A stretch of DNA of 41,311 bases, from contig NZ_LARW01000050.1 of assembly GCF_000971055.1 (NCBI RefSeq), positions 1 to 41,311 on the forward strand. Reading direction: 5' to 3'. The DNA is from Sphingomonas sp. SRS2. Lineage in GTDB: Bacteria; Pseudomonadota; Alphaproteobacteria; Sphingomonadales; Sphingomonadaceae. Both the position numbers and the translations under genes were made by a program. This document shows, one piece after another, positions 1 through 7,061 of this stretch. Under the pieces are notes generated by a model, which was not told where the DNA came from, did not search any database, and worked only from the letters and a program-made list of their open reading frames with translations. Within the stretch, counting starts at the first letter, position 1; each line of letters starts with the position of its first letter.

Positions 1-256
1 GGATTGCTAGGTCAGAATCTGGGCCGAGAGGGGACTGTCGGGTTTTGGGTCTCGTCCACTATATAGCCGTTATTTGGGGAGGCAGTCGCAGCGCTACACG
101 TTCGGCTAAGATCTGCTGCCAGAGTATGTCGGGATCTGCTTTGCTTCCCGATTACGGAGCCGGTTTGCAGCGACGGAGGCCGATCGCCGAATCCTTGAAC
201 ATTGTCGCATGAGCCAAGGTGGCACGAGAAATTCAACAGGCATCCCTGTCCGTATC
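1..256. other. left flank of the CRISPR array, no gene recognised
   Basis: No open frame here has a recognisable motif or a convincing ribosome binding site. A 74-codon minus-strand frame (12-236) has no family signature I know and is probably spurious. No further complete copy of the CRISPR repeat is visible in this stretch, so the array appears to end at the degenerate repeat that begins at about 257. Confidence 0.4.
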
Positions 257-556
257 TCGACGGTTGGCCTGCGATTTCTGAACTGCTAGACTCAAACCCT
301 TTCCTCGCTGATCAGGCGGGAGTTGCGGTTGGCCTGCGATTTCTGAACTGCTAGACCCCGCATCCCTCGCCACCCCGCCCATTGCCACGTTGCGGTTTGC
401 CTGCGATTTCTGAACTGCTAGACCTGACCGCCGTGCTTGGCGATGCGCTTCGGAGTTGCGGTTGGCCTGCGATTTCTGAACTGCTAGACCTTGCCCCACC
501 CCGACACAGCCGACACAGCAGTTGCGGTTGGCCTGCGATTTCTGAACTGCTAGACC
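257..556 (+). CRISPR. type II-C CRISPR array, 5 repeats and 4 spacers
   Basis: Five copies of a 36-nt repeat beginning GTTGCGGTTGGCCTGCG and ending CTGAACTGCTAGACC lie at 257-292, 322-357, 389-424, 455-490 and 521-556. The four spacers are 29-31 nt, the usual size for type II. The first copy is degenerate: its first four bases do not match and its last base is T. The third copy has T for G at repeat position 10 (398). Pairing with the tracrRNA at 4920-4944 shows that crRNAs are read on the plus strand, opposite to the cas genes. The last nine bases of each repeat (TGCTAGACC) sit where Neisseria and Campylobacter II-C repeats carry an extended -10 promoter, but the match to TGnTAnAAT is weak. 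I recognise no spacer target. Confidence 0.97.
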
Positions 557-628
557 TGATGTGGGTACAAGTTATTATTTTAGAACGGTAAAATGCCACG
601 TCAGGGCTAGCGGGAACTGCGTTAAAGA
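557..628. promoter_or_regulatory. candidate CRISPR leader between array and cas2
   Basis: This 72-bp stretch between the last intact repeat and the cas2 stop codon holds an AT-rich core (about 570-594, ATTATTTTAGAACGGTAAAA). It adjoins the conserved end of the array, while the degenerate repeat is at the far end. That polarity suggests new spacers enter here. It is an inference from position and composition; no defined leader motif was recognised. Confidence 0.35.
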
Positions 629-970
629 TCAAAATAGGGCTAGTTGATGCGGGTTTTTTGTCTGCCGCTTGCGGCGCTGGCCCGAAAATCTGACGATGTT
701 TTCATATTGTTTGTCGGTGAAGGTTAGGACGTGCACGTCCCCCTTTTCCGGGAGGTGGCGCTCGATCCGCTTCAAATGGGTCTCGTAACTATCAACCCCG
801 TTACAAAAACGTGTATAGACCGAAAATTGGCTCATCTCAAAACCCTGATCGAGCAGGAATTCGCGGAATTTGGTTGCCTCCCGAGATTGTTTCGCTGAGC
901 CTACCGGTAGATCAAACATGACGAATATCCACATCAGCCGGTAACCACTCAGGTGTGACCCATGGGGCAT
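629..970 (-). CDS. cas2: CRISPR-associated endonuclease Cas2 (type II)
   Basis: Cas2 partners Cas1 in the integrase complex that inserts new spacers. The 113-residue product has the family's N-terminal beta strand with its conserved Asp (MWIFVMFDLPVGS). This is followed by the type II-style SREATKFREFLLDQGF helix, SQFSVYTRFC and a C-terminal basic tail. Length is normal for type II Cas2 (about 100-115). The ATG at 970 lies only two bases beyond the cas1 stop (973-975), so the genes are translationally linked. Type II Cas2 proteins often have a short extension (SGYRLMW) before the first strand, which favours this start; the ATG at 934 is the alternative. No truncation is visible. Confidence 0.95.
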   Translation of the reverse strand: MPHGSHLSGYRLMWIFVMFDLPVGSAKQSREATKFREFLLDQGFEMSQFSVYTRFCNGVDSYETHLKRIERHLPEKGDVHVLTFTDKQYENIVRFSGQRRKRQTKNPHQLALF

Positions 971-972
971 TC

Positions 973-1905
973 CTATTCAATATCGGCGAGCGTTCTAGAA
1001 AGTGTCGTCCAGTCCGCTGATGTCGGCGGGTCAAAGAGCATCAGGGTGGCAACCCCTGTCTCGAAGCTGTGCGCCAACGACTGGGCAAGCCGCTGCGCCG
1101 CCACAGATACGGGAGAAGTTACGCCAGCCATGCGCACATCGAACGCGATCAGTTTGGCAAAGCGGCGCTTCAGCGGCGGGTCCAACGCTTCCGCACCCTG
1201 ACCAATCATGGACATTACCAAAGCATCGACCAACGGCCGGAACGGTTCGATCAGATCGTCGGCCAGCGCAAAGGCGTTCCCGCGATGCTCATGGTGGATA
1301 CCGACGGTCGGATGCAATCCTGCAGCCACAACCGCGCGAGCTACCGTTGCGCGCATTACCGCATAGCCATAGTTGAGCAGAGCATTCGTGCCGCCCCCCT
1401 TTCGATCTCGGCGAAAATCAGGTCCCATCAGTGCAGGCCAGTATCGGCGCGCCGCCTGTGCCTCCATATTATCCGGATCGCCGGATCGGACCCTGCGGGC
1501 GAGTAGGTCGAAGGAACTGGATTCCGAAACGGCACGAGCGGCAAGCAGCGATCCTTGCATCTTGATCTTGGCAACCACGATGCGCCGCCAGAGCTGTTTG
1601 GCCAGTGGCCGCCCGGCCTCCCACTGCGCCCTCATCTTCCCATTCTGAGCATGGTGGCCATCGATCGGAAGCGTTACCGCCACGGGGGAGTGGTTTGATC
1701 CGCAGAATATGATCGGTGCTCCGCGTTCGGCGAGGGCTACGACCAGATTGCTGGTCCAAGTGCAACCATGAGCGTGGACCATGACGGCATGGATATCATC
1801 GAGCGGGACCCGCCCAATCTCTTCACGCTCCTGCGTCACGATCAGAAAGCCGCGATAGGAAGATATATGGAGCCCGTCAGTCGCAATATCGACTATGCGG
1901 TCCAT
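973..1905 (-). CDS. cas1: CRISPR-associated integrase Cas1 (type II)
   Basis: Cas1 is the catalytic subunit of the spacer-integration complex. The 310-residue protein has the N-terminal beta domain and the C-terminal helical catalytic domain. Metal-binding positions are present: Glu148 in NMEAQAARRYW, the His cluster around 204-207 in GIHHEHRGN, and the acidic run LADDLIEPFRP (Asp216/217). Length and the LADDLIEPFRP signature fit type II-C Cas1. It lies 44 bp downstream of the cas9 stop and immediately upstream of cas2 in the usual cas9-cas1-cas2 order. Nothing suggests decay, in contrast to cas9. Confidence 0.96.
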   Translation of the reverse strand: MDRIVDIATDGLHISSYRGFLIVTQEREEIGRVPLDDIHAVMVHAHGCTWTSNLVVALAERGAPIIFCGSNHSPVAVTLPIDGHHAQNGKMRAQWEAGRPLAKQLWRRIVVAKIKMQGSLLAARAVSESSSFDLLARRVRSGDPDNMEAQAARRYWPALMGPDFRRDRKGGGTNALLNYGYAVMRATVARAVVAAGLHPTVGIHHEHRGNAFALADDLIEPFRPLVDALVMSMIGQGAEALDPPLKRRFAKLIAFDVRMAGVTSPVSVAAQRLAQSLAHSFETGVATLMLFDPPTSADWTTLSRTLADIE

Positions 1906-1949
1906 ATATCCTTCTCCCGTTTCAGAAAATGACGGCGACCAAACTCCCG

Positions 1950-4835
1950 TCAGCGAGGTCCGGGATCAAAAATCCGTCCCAGCGGGTCTACCCGCACCTG
2001 GCGTGCTTGGACCCTTTTAAGACCGCCGGCCGATGAGTTGATATATTTGAAAGGATCGACATCCGAAGGTGTCGCATCGCGCGCCTTCAACGGCCCGGCT
2101 TCCGTGGATGGAGCTAAATGCAAACTGCCGTTGGTCGAGAATTTGACGACGCGGACAATCTCGCGCGGTCCGCCATTGCGCTCGATCGCGAGCATGTCAT
2201 TCTGGTGCAAGCTTAGGATTTTCCGGGCAGCGGGGTGTGGCCGCCGGTCCGCTTGACCCACCTGATGCGCGTCGAACATTGGCACAACATCAGACACCCA
2301 TTTGCCACCGGGTAGCTGCCAGACGTCGAAACGCGCGTTTGCGTCACCCTTATAGGCTTTGTAGACCCGTCCGCTTTGATCCTTGATGGTAATGACATTG
2401 AGCGGCTCGCGAACGCGTATACGACGAATGCCACCGAAGACCCGGTCTTGCTTCGCAAAGCGCACTAGTGCCGCCTCATAGTCCTTGCCAGTCGAACCCT
2501 CGGTTGCGCGGTAGAGCGCGTCACGCAACGCTTTATCGGCAATGCGATCGGGGTCGGTTAGATCGGTGGATTTCAGGCTCATGAGGGGGACCCGGTGCAC
2601 AACGACAGGAACGCCCTTGGCGTTCACCTCACCCGTAAGCCCGTAAGCCGTGTCATTGTGCAGTCGGCCCGCCGTCATATCTTTGCCGGGTAAGGGACGC
2701 CCCTTGCGGCCGTGGTCTGGCTTGTGGCTGACCACGACCGCCGACAATCGTTCACCAAGCTCCTCGCGAAAGCCGGCCCAAGGTTGATCCAGACCTTCGA
2801 ACAAACGATCCAGATTCCTGTCCTCAGCCAATCCTGCGGTACGTGCGATCCGCTGCATCAATCCTCGCGTCGTCACAGCGACAACAGCGGCATCAATCGC
2901 GTGGTGTCGATGATCGAGCCGGTTCTTGGGCGCGTCACTATGCTTGTTTTCGACGATATTATGATCGGGCAACAGGCTGTTCAGTCCCCACAGTCGGCGG
3001 AGCATCGCTGTCATTCGACCCGGAATAACGTAGACATTGCCTTCGCTCTTGTTGCCAATGCTGTCGTCCAATGTTCGAGAATAAGGGAGAATATGGTCAA
3101 TGTCGGCTTCGCCGGAAAAAAGCATCCGCATCCCGATCGGTTCGCCGCAATAGGGGCATCGTCGATCCAGCGGATTGGCGGGATTGAGTTCTTCCCAAAT
3201 CCGCAGCAGCGCTCGGTTTGCTCCATTGTCTACGAAGCCCTCGGTTTCCAGCTTCTTGGAGCGCGCCTGAGCCGCAGCCGTATCTCGGCGGATGCGCCGG
3301 TTATGTTCTTCCTTGTCCTTTTCGTTGAGTTTGAGTTCGCGCGCCAACTCGACAACTATCTCGTTGGGCCGACCATGTAAGGTGATGATAGCGTTCATGA
3401 GTTTTTCGAGCTGGCGGAGCCCGATATGGACCGTGGGGTTGGTGATCTTACCCCAGCGCTTTTCTGGGGGGTCGTTCGGGTCCTGAGTCCCAGGCGGAAT
3501 ATGTCGGGTCAGTAATTCGCCGTAGTAGGGCAGCTGACTTAGGATCTCGCCCGTGCGGTTATCTGTATGATGCCAGCCAGCTCGGCCCACCGCCTCGGCA
3601 TAGGTGATGACTTCCTTCTTCAGCTCATCCAAAATTCGGGACGTGGCGTTTATACCGAGGCGGCCATAACCTTCTGGCAAGGAGGCCTTGGCAGTCGTGT
3701 CAGCGCGCTCGTCATCCAGTCCGCACTCCCCAGTAAGGAATTCATGGAGTGTGTCGGGGTTTTCCTCCTCCATCAGGCGCTCGATAATCTTCCACTGCCG
3801 CGCGCGATCAAAATGCTCCCAGGAGTTTCCGAAGCGCTTCTTGTCCGACAGGGTCGCATGGACCTCATTACCTGCTAACTGGGTGCGGGTTTCGCTGGCC
3901 TTGTTGAAGCTCTGTCCGGGTTCCAGCTTGAGCAATCTGCCGAGGCTTTCGAAATTGGCGGCCCTCACCCCGCGCAGCTTGAGAATCAGCCGATCGCGTT
4001 CGTCCATCTTCAGCTTGCGGTTCGGTGCTCCGGGTGTCGTTATCTCAAGCTGATTTACCTCCTCATATAACCGGCGCTCCTGAAACAGCGGATGAGCCCT
4101 GGCCAACCGAAATTCGTTGTGAACGAACGTGCAAATGCCGATCGCTTGCTCCTTCAACGGACGCTGAAAGAACAGGATGCGGTGTAGCTCGGCTCGCGCC
4201 GCATCCGTCAGCAGAGTCGGATGATGCTTCGCCTGCTCTTCCCAAATGCGCCCAAACTCGTATTCGATATGGCGGCGCTGAGGGTAAAAATCATAAGTTT
4301 GATTTTCGCCGTTCATTCTGACGCGCTTGGTTTCCAGACCAGCTAGAAACTGGCCGAGTGTGTCGGTACCCGCTTCGGCCATCGCTTCATCAAGCCCGCG
4401 AGCGGCACTCGCGATCTTACCTTCCTCGTTGTCCCCACTCTTGCGCTCGGCCTTGCGATTGGACTTGAAACCCCGTCGTTGGTTCAGGTGAAATAGCACC
4501 CGACCAATTTCGATGGGCGCCAGCTTTTCGTCCAGCGCGCGGGCGCGCAGGGGATAGGGATCGCGCTGTGCAACCATCTGCGCTTCATCGGCATCATCTG
4601 GCATCAATCCATGAGCGACCAAGGCTTCCAGAAAGGAGGAGCGCCTTCCAAGATAGCGATCACGCCGCCGCCGGGCGGCACGTGCTTCGCGGCGGTCCAC
4701 TGCTAGCGATGTACCTGACTGTGGATCGCGCCCATCGGAAAAGATGCGGGCGCCGATGTCGACGATACGGCTGTCGTCTTCGGTCAAGCACCAGCCGATG
4801 CTGTTCGTCCCGATATCTAGCCCTAGTCGGCGCAT
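1950..4835 (-). CDS. cas9: type II-C Cas9 with in-frame internal deletion through HNH
   Basis: RNA-guided effector nuclease of the locus. I choose ATG 4835 (961 residues, starting MRRLGLDIGTNSIGW). It has a GA-rich ribosome binding site, and the longer frame from 4964 would run through the tracrRNA gene. Visible in order: RuvC-I with Asp7; an Arg-rich bridge helix (about 48-65); the REC lobe; RuvC-II EIVVELARE with Glu496; the start of HNH with CPYCG (560-564) and DIDHILPYSR (His581); then RuvC-III DHRHHAIDAAVVA (His645, Asp648) and a C-terminal region ending RVDPLGRIFDPG. In II-C relatives about 95 residues separate the HNH motif DDSIGNK from the VTPGRLTALLRRLWGLN-like segment of RuvC-III. 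Here GNK (Lys596) is joined almost directly to EGNVYVIPGRMTAMLRRLW. The catalytic HNH Asn, the rest of HNH, the linker and the first RuvC-III elements are missing. The frame is otherwise open. Target binding is plausible; double-strand cleavage is doubtful. Confidence 0.93.
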   Translation of the reverse strand: MRRLGLDIGTNSIGWCLTEDDSRIVDIGARIFSDGRDPQSGTSLAVDRREARAARRRRDRYLGRRSSFLEALVAHGLMPDDADEAQMVAQRDPYPLRARALDEKLAPIEIGRVLFHLNQRRGFKSNRKAERKSGDNEEGKIASAARGLDEAMAEAGTDTLGQFLAGLETKRVRMNGENQTYDFYPQRRHIEYEFGRIWEEQAKHHPTLLTDAARAELHRILFFQRPLKEQAIGICTFVHNEFRLARAHPLFQERRLYEEVNQLEITTPGAPNRKLKMDERDRLILKLRGVRAANFESLGRLLKLEPGQSFNKASETRTQLAGNEVHATLSDKKRFGNSWEHFDRARQWKIIERLMEEENPDTLHEFLTGECGLDDERADTTAKASLPEGYGRLGINATSRILDELKKEVITYAEAVGRAGWHHTDNRTGEILSQLPYYGELLTRHIPPGTQDPNDPPEKRWGKITNPTVHIGLRQLEKLMNAIITLHGRPNEIVVELARELKLNEKDKEEHNRRIRRDTAAAQARSKKLETEGFVDNGANRALLRIWEELNPANPLDRRCPYCGEPIGMRMLFSGEADIDHILPYSRTLDDSIGNKSEGNVYVIPGRMTAMLRRLWGLNSLLPDHNIVENKHSDAPKNRLDHRHHAIDAAVVAVTTRGLMQRIARTAGLAEDRNLDRLFEGLDQPWAGFREELGERLSAVVVSHKPDHGRKGRPLPGKDMTAGRLHNDTAYGLTGEVNAKGVPVVVHRVPLMSLKSTDLTDPDRIADKALRDALYRATEGSTGKDYEAALVRFAKQDRVFGGIRRIRVREPLNVITIKDQSGRVYKAYKGDANARFDVWQLPGGKWVSDVVPMFDAHQVGQADRRPHPAARKILSLHQNDMLAIERNGGPREIVRVVKFSTNGSLHLAPSTEAGPLKARDATPSDVDPFKYINSSAGGLKRVQARQVRVDPLGRIFDPGPR

Positions 4836-4883
4836 CCGCCCCCCTCTTTTCTGAAGGGTGGCAGACGCGGCCGAAACAGGCAA

Positions 4884-4889
4884 TTGACA
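4884..4889 (+). promoter_or_regulatory. candidate -35 element of the tracrRNA promoter
   Basis: A consensus TTGACA hexamer lies between the cas9 start and the anti-repeat, reading in the tracrRNA direction. At 16-18 bp spacing the -10 candidates are poor (TGAAAC or GAAACT at about 4906-4912), so only the -35 match is strong. Transcription from here would begin near 4915-4920, at or just before the anti-repeat. The start used by the RNA is not determined. Confidence 0.4.
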
Positions 4890-4904
4890 TCTCATCCGAT
4901 ACGG

Positions 4905-4995
4905 CTGAAACTGATAACTCAGAAATCGCAGGCTGGCTGTTAACAAGCAGTTTAACTGCACCAAATAAGGGCGAGGCTACGGCCTCGCCTTTTTT
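4905..4995 (+). ncRNA. tracrRNA, divergent from cas9
   Basis: The anti-repeat is at 4920-4944. Its first 14 bases (CAGAAATCGCAGGC) are perfectly complementary to the centre of the CRISPR repeat. Counting G-U pairs and one bulged U, all of the first 24 bases of the repeat can pair with it. The remaining 12 bases of the repeat pair poorly, as in trimmed dual guides. Downstream come a small hairpin GCAG-TTTAA-CTGC (4947-4959) and a terminator hairpin. The 5' end is approximate; the 3' end is set by the terminator at about 4995. The gene sits upstream of cas9 on the opposite strand, a common II-C arrangement. Together with the array it supplies the guide RNA for this Cas9. Confidence 0.9.
4970..4995 (+). 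terminator. intrinsic terminator of the tracrRNA
   Basis: A perfect 8-bp stem (GGCGAGGC at 4970-4977 with GCCTCGCC at 4982-4989) around a TACG loop is followed by six T residues. It is a textbook intrinsic terminator, and in II-C guides this last hairpin is also part of the Cas9-bound scaffold. Confidence 0.9.
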
Positions 4996-5372
4996 GTTTC
5001 GTGATGGCTATTATCCCCGGCGTTTAGCGGGAATCGCCGTGGGCATTCACGCTAGACGCTTCGATCAAGTGCATGGTTTCGGCTTCCCCGAGTACCCGGT
5101 AAGGGTGGAGCTTGGGTGCCACACTGCTGCACAAACTTCGCCGCAGCGCGGCGATTGATCTAACGACATCAGTTCAATGACTGAGTGTGAATTGACTCTT
5201 TTGATGGGAGCAGCTTTTCTGACGCGAAGGTCTCTCCCGAGTGACCACAGTTGGGGCGCGAAGCAGTCATCGGGACGGCACCCTCTCATATCATCTTCCG
5301 ACGGATACCCGCCTCTGGTCTTATCCGAAAAATTCGCCGAAACATGGCGCGGCCGAGCAGGAGAGGGTGAAT
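4996..5372. other. intergenic region between tracrRNA and MFS transporter
   Basis: About 375 bp separate the tracrRNA terminator from the transporter start. Short frames occur on both strands, but none has a recognisable domain or a good ribosome binding site. The promoter of the transporter presumably lies here; I see no convincing pair of -35 and -10 boxes. This is also where the CRISPR-Cas module meets the core chromosome. No direct repeat or transposon end was recognised at the junction. Confidence 0.4.
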
Positions 5373-7043
5373 ATGGCGTCAGCGTCCGAAGGATCGGGTC
5401 CGAAGCATCATCGCGCCACGCAGAATGAGAAGCTGGTCATCGCTGCCTCGTCGCTCGGCACCGTGTTCGAATGGTATGACTTCTATCTTTACGGCCTGCT
5501 GGCGACGTTCATCTCGGCCAAATTCTTCTCGGGGGTGAACGAGACCACGGGGTTTATCCTCGCGCTGGGTGCGTTCGCGGCGGGGTTTGCGGTTCGTCCC
5601 TTCGGCGCGCTGGTGTTTGGCCGGATCGGCGATCTGGTCGGGCGCAAGAACACCTTCCTCGTCACGATGGGGATCATGGGCCTCTCGACCTTCGCGGTCG
5701 GGCTGTTGCCCTCCTATGAGACGATCGGGGTGGCGGCCCCGATCATCCTGGTGGCGCTGCGTCTGTTGCAGGGGCTGGCGCTGGGCGGGGAATATGGCGG
5801 GGCGGCGACCTATGTCGCCGAGCATGCGCCGAACAACAAGCGCGGGCTCTATACCAGCTGGATCCAGACCACCGCAACGCTTGGCCTGTTTGCCGCGCTG
5901 CTGGTCGTCATCGGGGTCCGCTTCACGCTGGGCGAGGATGCTTTTGGCGACTGGGGCTGGCGGATGCCGTTCCTGCTGTCGATCATCCTGCTTGGCGTAT
6001 CGATGTGGATCCGCCTGCAACTCGCCGAGAGCCCGGTCTTTCAGAAGATGAAGGACGAGGGCACCACCTCCAAGGCGCCGCTGACCGAGGCCTTTGCGCG
6101 CTGGGGCAATCTGAAATGGGTGATCATCGCGCTGACCGGCGCGGTCGCGGGGCAGGCGGTGGTCTGGTACACCGGCCAGTTCTATGCGCTGTTCTTCCTG
6201 GAAAAGACGCTCAAGGTCGATGGCGCGACCACCAATATCCTGACGGCGATCGCGCTCGCCATCGCCACGCCTGCTTTCGTGTTCTTCGGATGGCTGTCCG
6301 ACCGGATCGGGCGCAAGCCGATCATTTTGGTGGGCTGTGCGATCGCGGCGATGAGCTATTTCCCATTGTTCAGCGCGCTGACCGAGGCCGCCAACCCGGC
6401 GCTGGCGCGCGCGCAGGCGACGGCCCCGGTCACGGTATTCGCGCATGACGGCGACTGCTCGGTCCAGTTCGACCCGATCGGCAAGAACAAGTTCGATGCC
6501 AGGAGCTGCGACATCGTCAAGGCGTTCCTTGCCAAGGGCGGCGTCAGCTATAGCAATGTCGAGGCGCCCGCCGGGACGATCGCGTCGATCCGGATCGGCG
6601 GCACGAGCATCGCCGCGCCCGATCCTGCGAAGGCGCATGGGGCCGAGCGCAAGGCCGCGATCGAGGCGTTCCAGGGCGAGGCGGGGGCCGTGCTCCGGGC
6701 GGCCGGCTATCCCGCCAAGGCGGATCCCGCAGCGATCGACAAGCCGAAGGTCGTGATGATCCTGACCATGCTCGTGCTGCTGGTGACGATGGTCTACGGG
6801 CCGATCGCGGCGCTGCTCGTCGAACTGTTTCCCAGCCGGATTCGCTACACGTCGATGTCGTTGCCCTATCATATCGGCAATGGCTGGTTCGGCGGCTTCC
6901 TGCCGACGGTGGTGTTCGCGATGGTCGCCGCCACGGGCGATATATATTACGGCCTGTGGTATCCGATCATCGTCGCATCGGCGACCGTGGTCATCGGCCT
7001 CGTCTTTCTGCCGGAGACATATAAGCGCGACATCGATCAGTGA
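5373..7043 (+). CDS. MFS transporter, metabolite:H+ symporter (MHS) type
   Basis: Inner-membrane secondary transporter, 556 residues from the ATG at 5373. That start has an AGGAGAG ribosome binding site at 5357-5363; a longer frame from 5241 lacks one. The first helix carries the MHS signature GTVFEWYDFYLYG. It is followed by RPFGALVFGRIGDLVGRK and by LQGLALGGEYGGAATYVAEH, as in ProP, ShiA and citrate/alpha-ketoglutarate carriers. A second DRIGRKP loop follows in the C-terminal half. About 125 residues (roughly 333-459) form a hydrophilic insertion with two Cys before the last helices. MHS members of about 430 residues lack this insertion, but a longer alphaproteobacterial branch carries a similar one. 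Substrate unknown; an organic acid or osmolyte is possible. Confidence 0.85.
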   Translation: MASASEGSGPKHHRATQNEKLVIAASSLGTVFEWYDFYLYGLLATFISAKFFSGVNETTGFILALGAFAAGFAVRPFGALVFGRIGDLVGRKNTFLVTMGIMGLSTFAVGLLPSYETIGVAAPIILVALRLLQGLALGGEYGGAATYVAEHAPNNKRGLYTSWIQTTATLGLFAALLVVIGVRFTLGEDAFGDWGWRMPFLLSIILLGVSMWIRLQLAESPVFQKMKDEGTTSKAPLTEAFARWGNLKWVIIALTGAVAGQAVVWYTGQFYALFFLEKTLKVDGATTNILTAIALAIATPAFVFFGWLSDRIGRKPIILVGCAIAAMSYFPLFSALTEAANPALARAQATAPVTVFAHDGDCSVQFDPIGKNKFDARSCDIVKAFLAKGGVSYSNVEAPAGTIASIRIGGTSIAAPDPAKAHGAERKAAIEAFQGEAGAVLRAAGYPAKADPAAIDKPKVVMILTMLVLLVTMVYGPIAALLVELFPSRIRYTSMSLPYHIGNGWFGGFLPTVVFAMVAATGDIYYGLWYPIIVASATVVIGLVFLPETYKRDIDQ

Positions 7044-7061
7044 CGCAGCCCTAAGCGGACA

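Noticed and set aside
233-632. Several short frames on both strands across the array
   Set aside because: Their translations are periodic copies of the CRISPR repeat and contain no domain.
4836-4964. N-terminal extension of Cas9 by 43 residues from the ATG at 4964
   Set aside because: The extension would be encoded across the tracrRNA anti-repeat and lacks a ribosome binding site. The family N terminus (RRLGLDIGTNSIGW) begins right after ATG 4835, which has a purine-rich site upstream.
5160-5230. Promoter for the MFS gene at TTGACT near 5191
   Set aside because: No acceptable -10 hexamer at 16-18 bp; it is also 175 bp from the start codon, so I do not list it as a feature.
5379-6872. 497-codon minus-strand frame opposite the MFS transporter
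   Set aside because: It is a high-GC shadow frame rich in Arg, Asp and His with no family signature. The plus strand encodes a clear MHS transporter.
7044-7061. Terminator between the convergent MFS and antiporter genes
   Set aside because: Only 18 bp lie between the stops, and no stem followed by a T run is visible.
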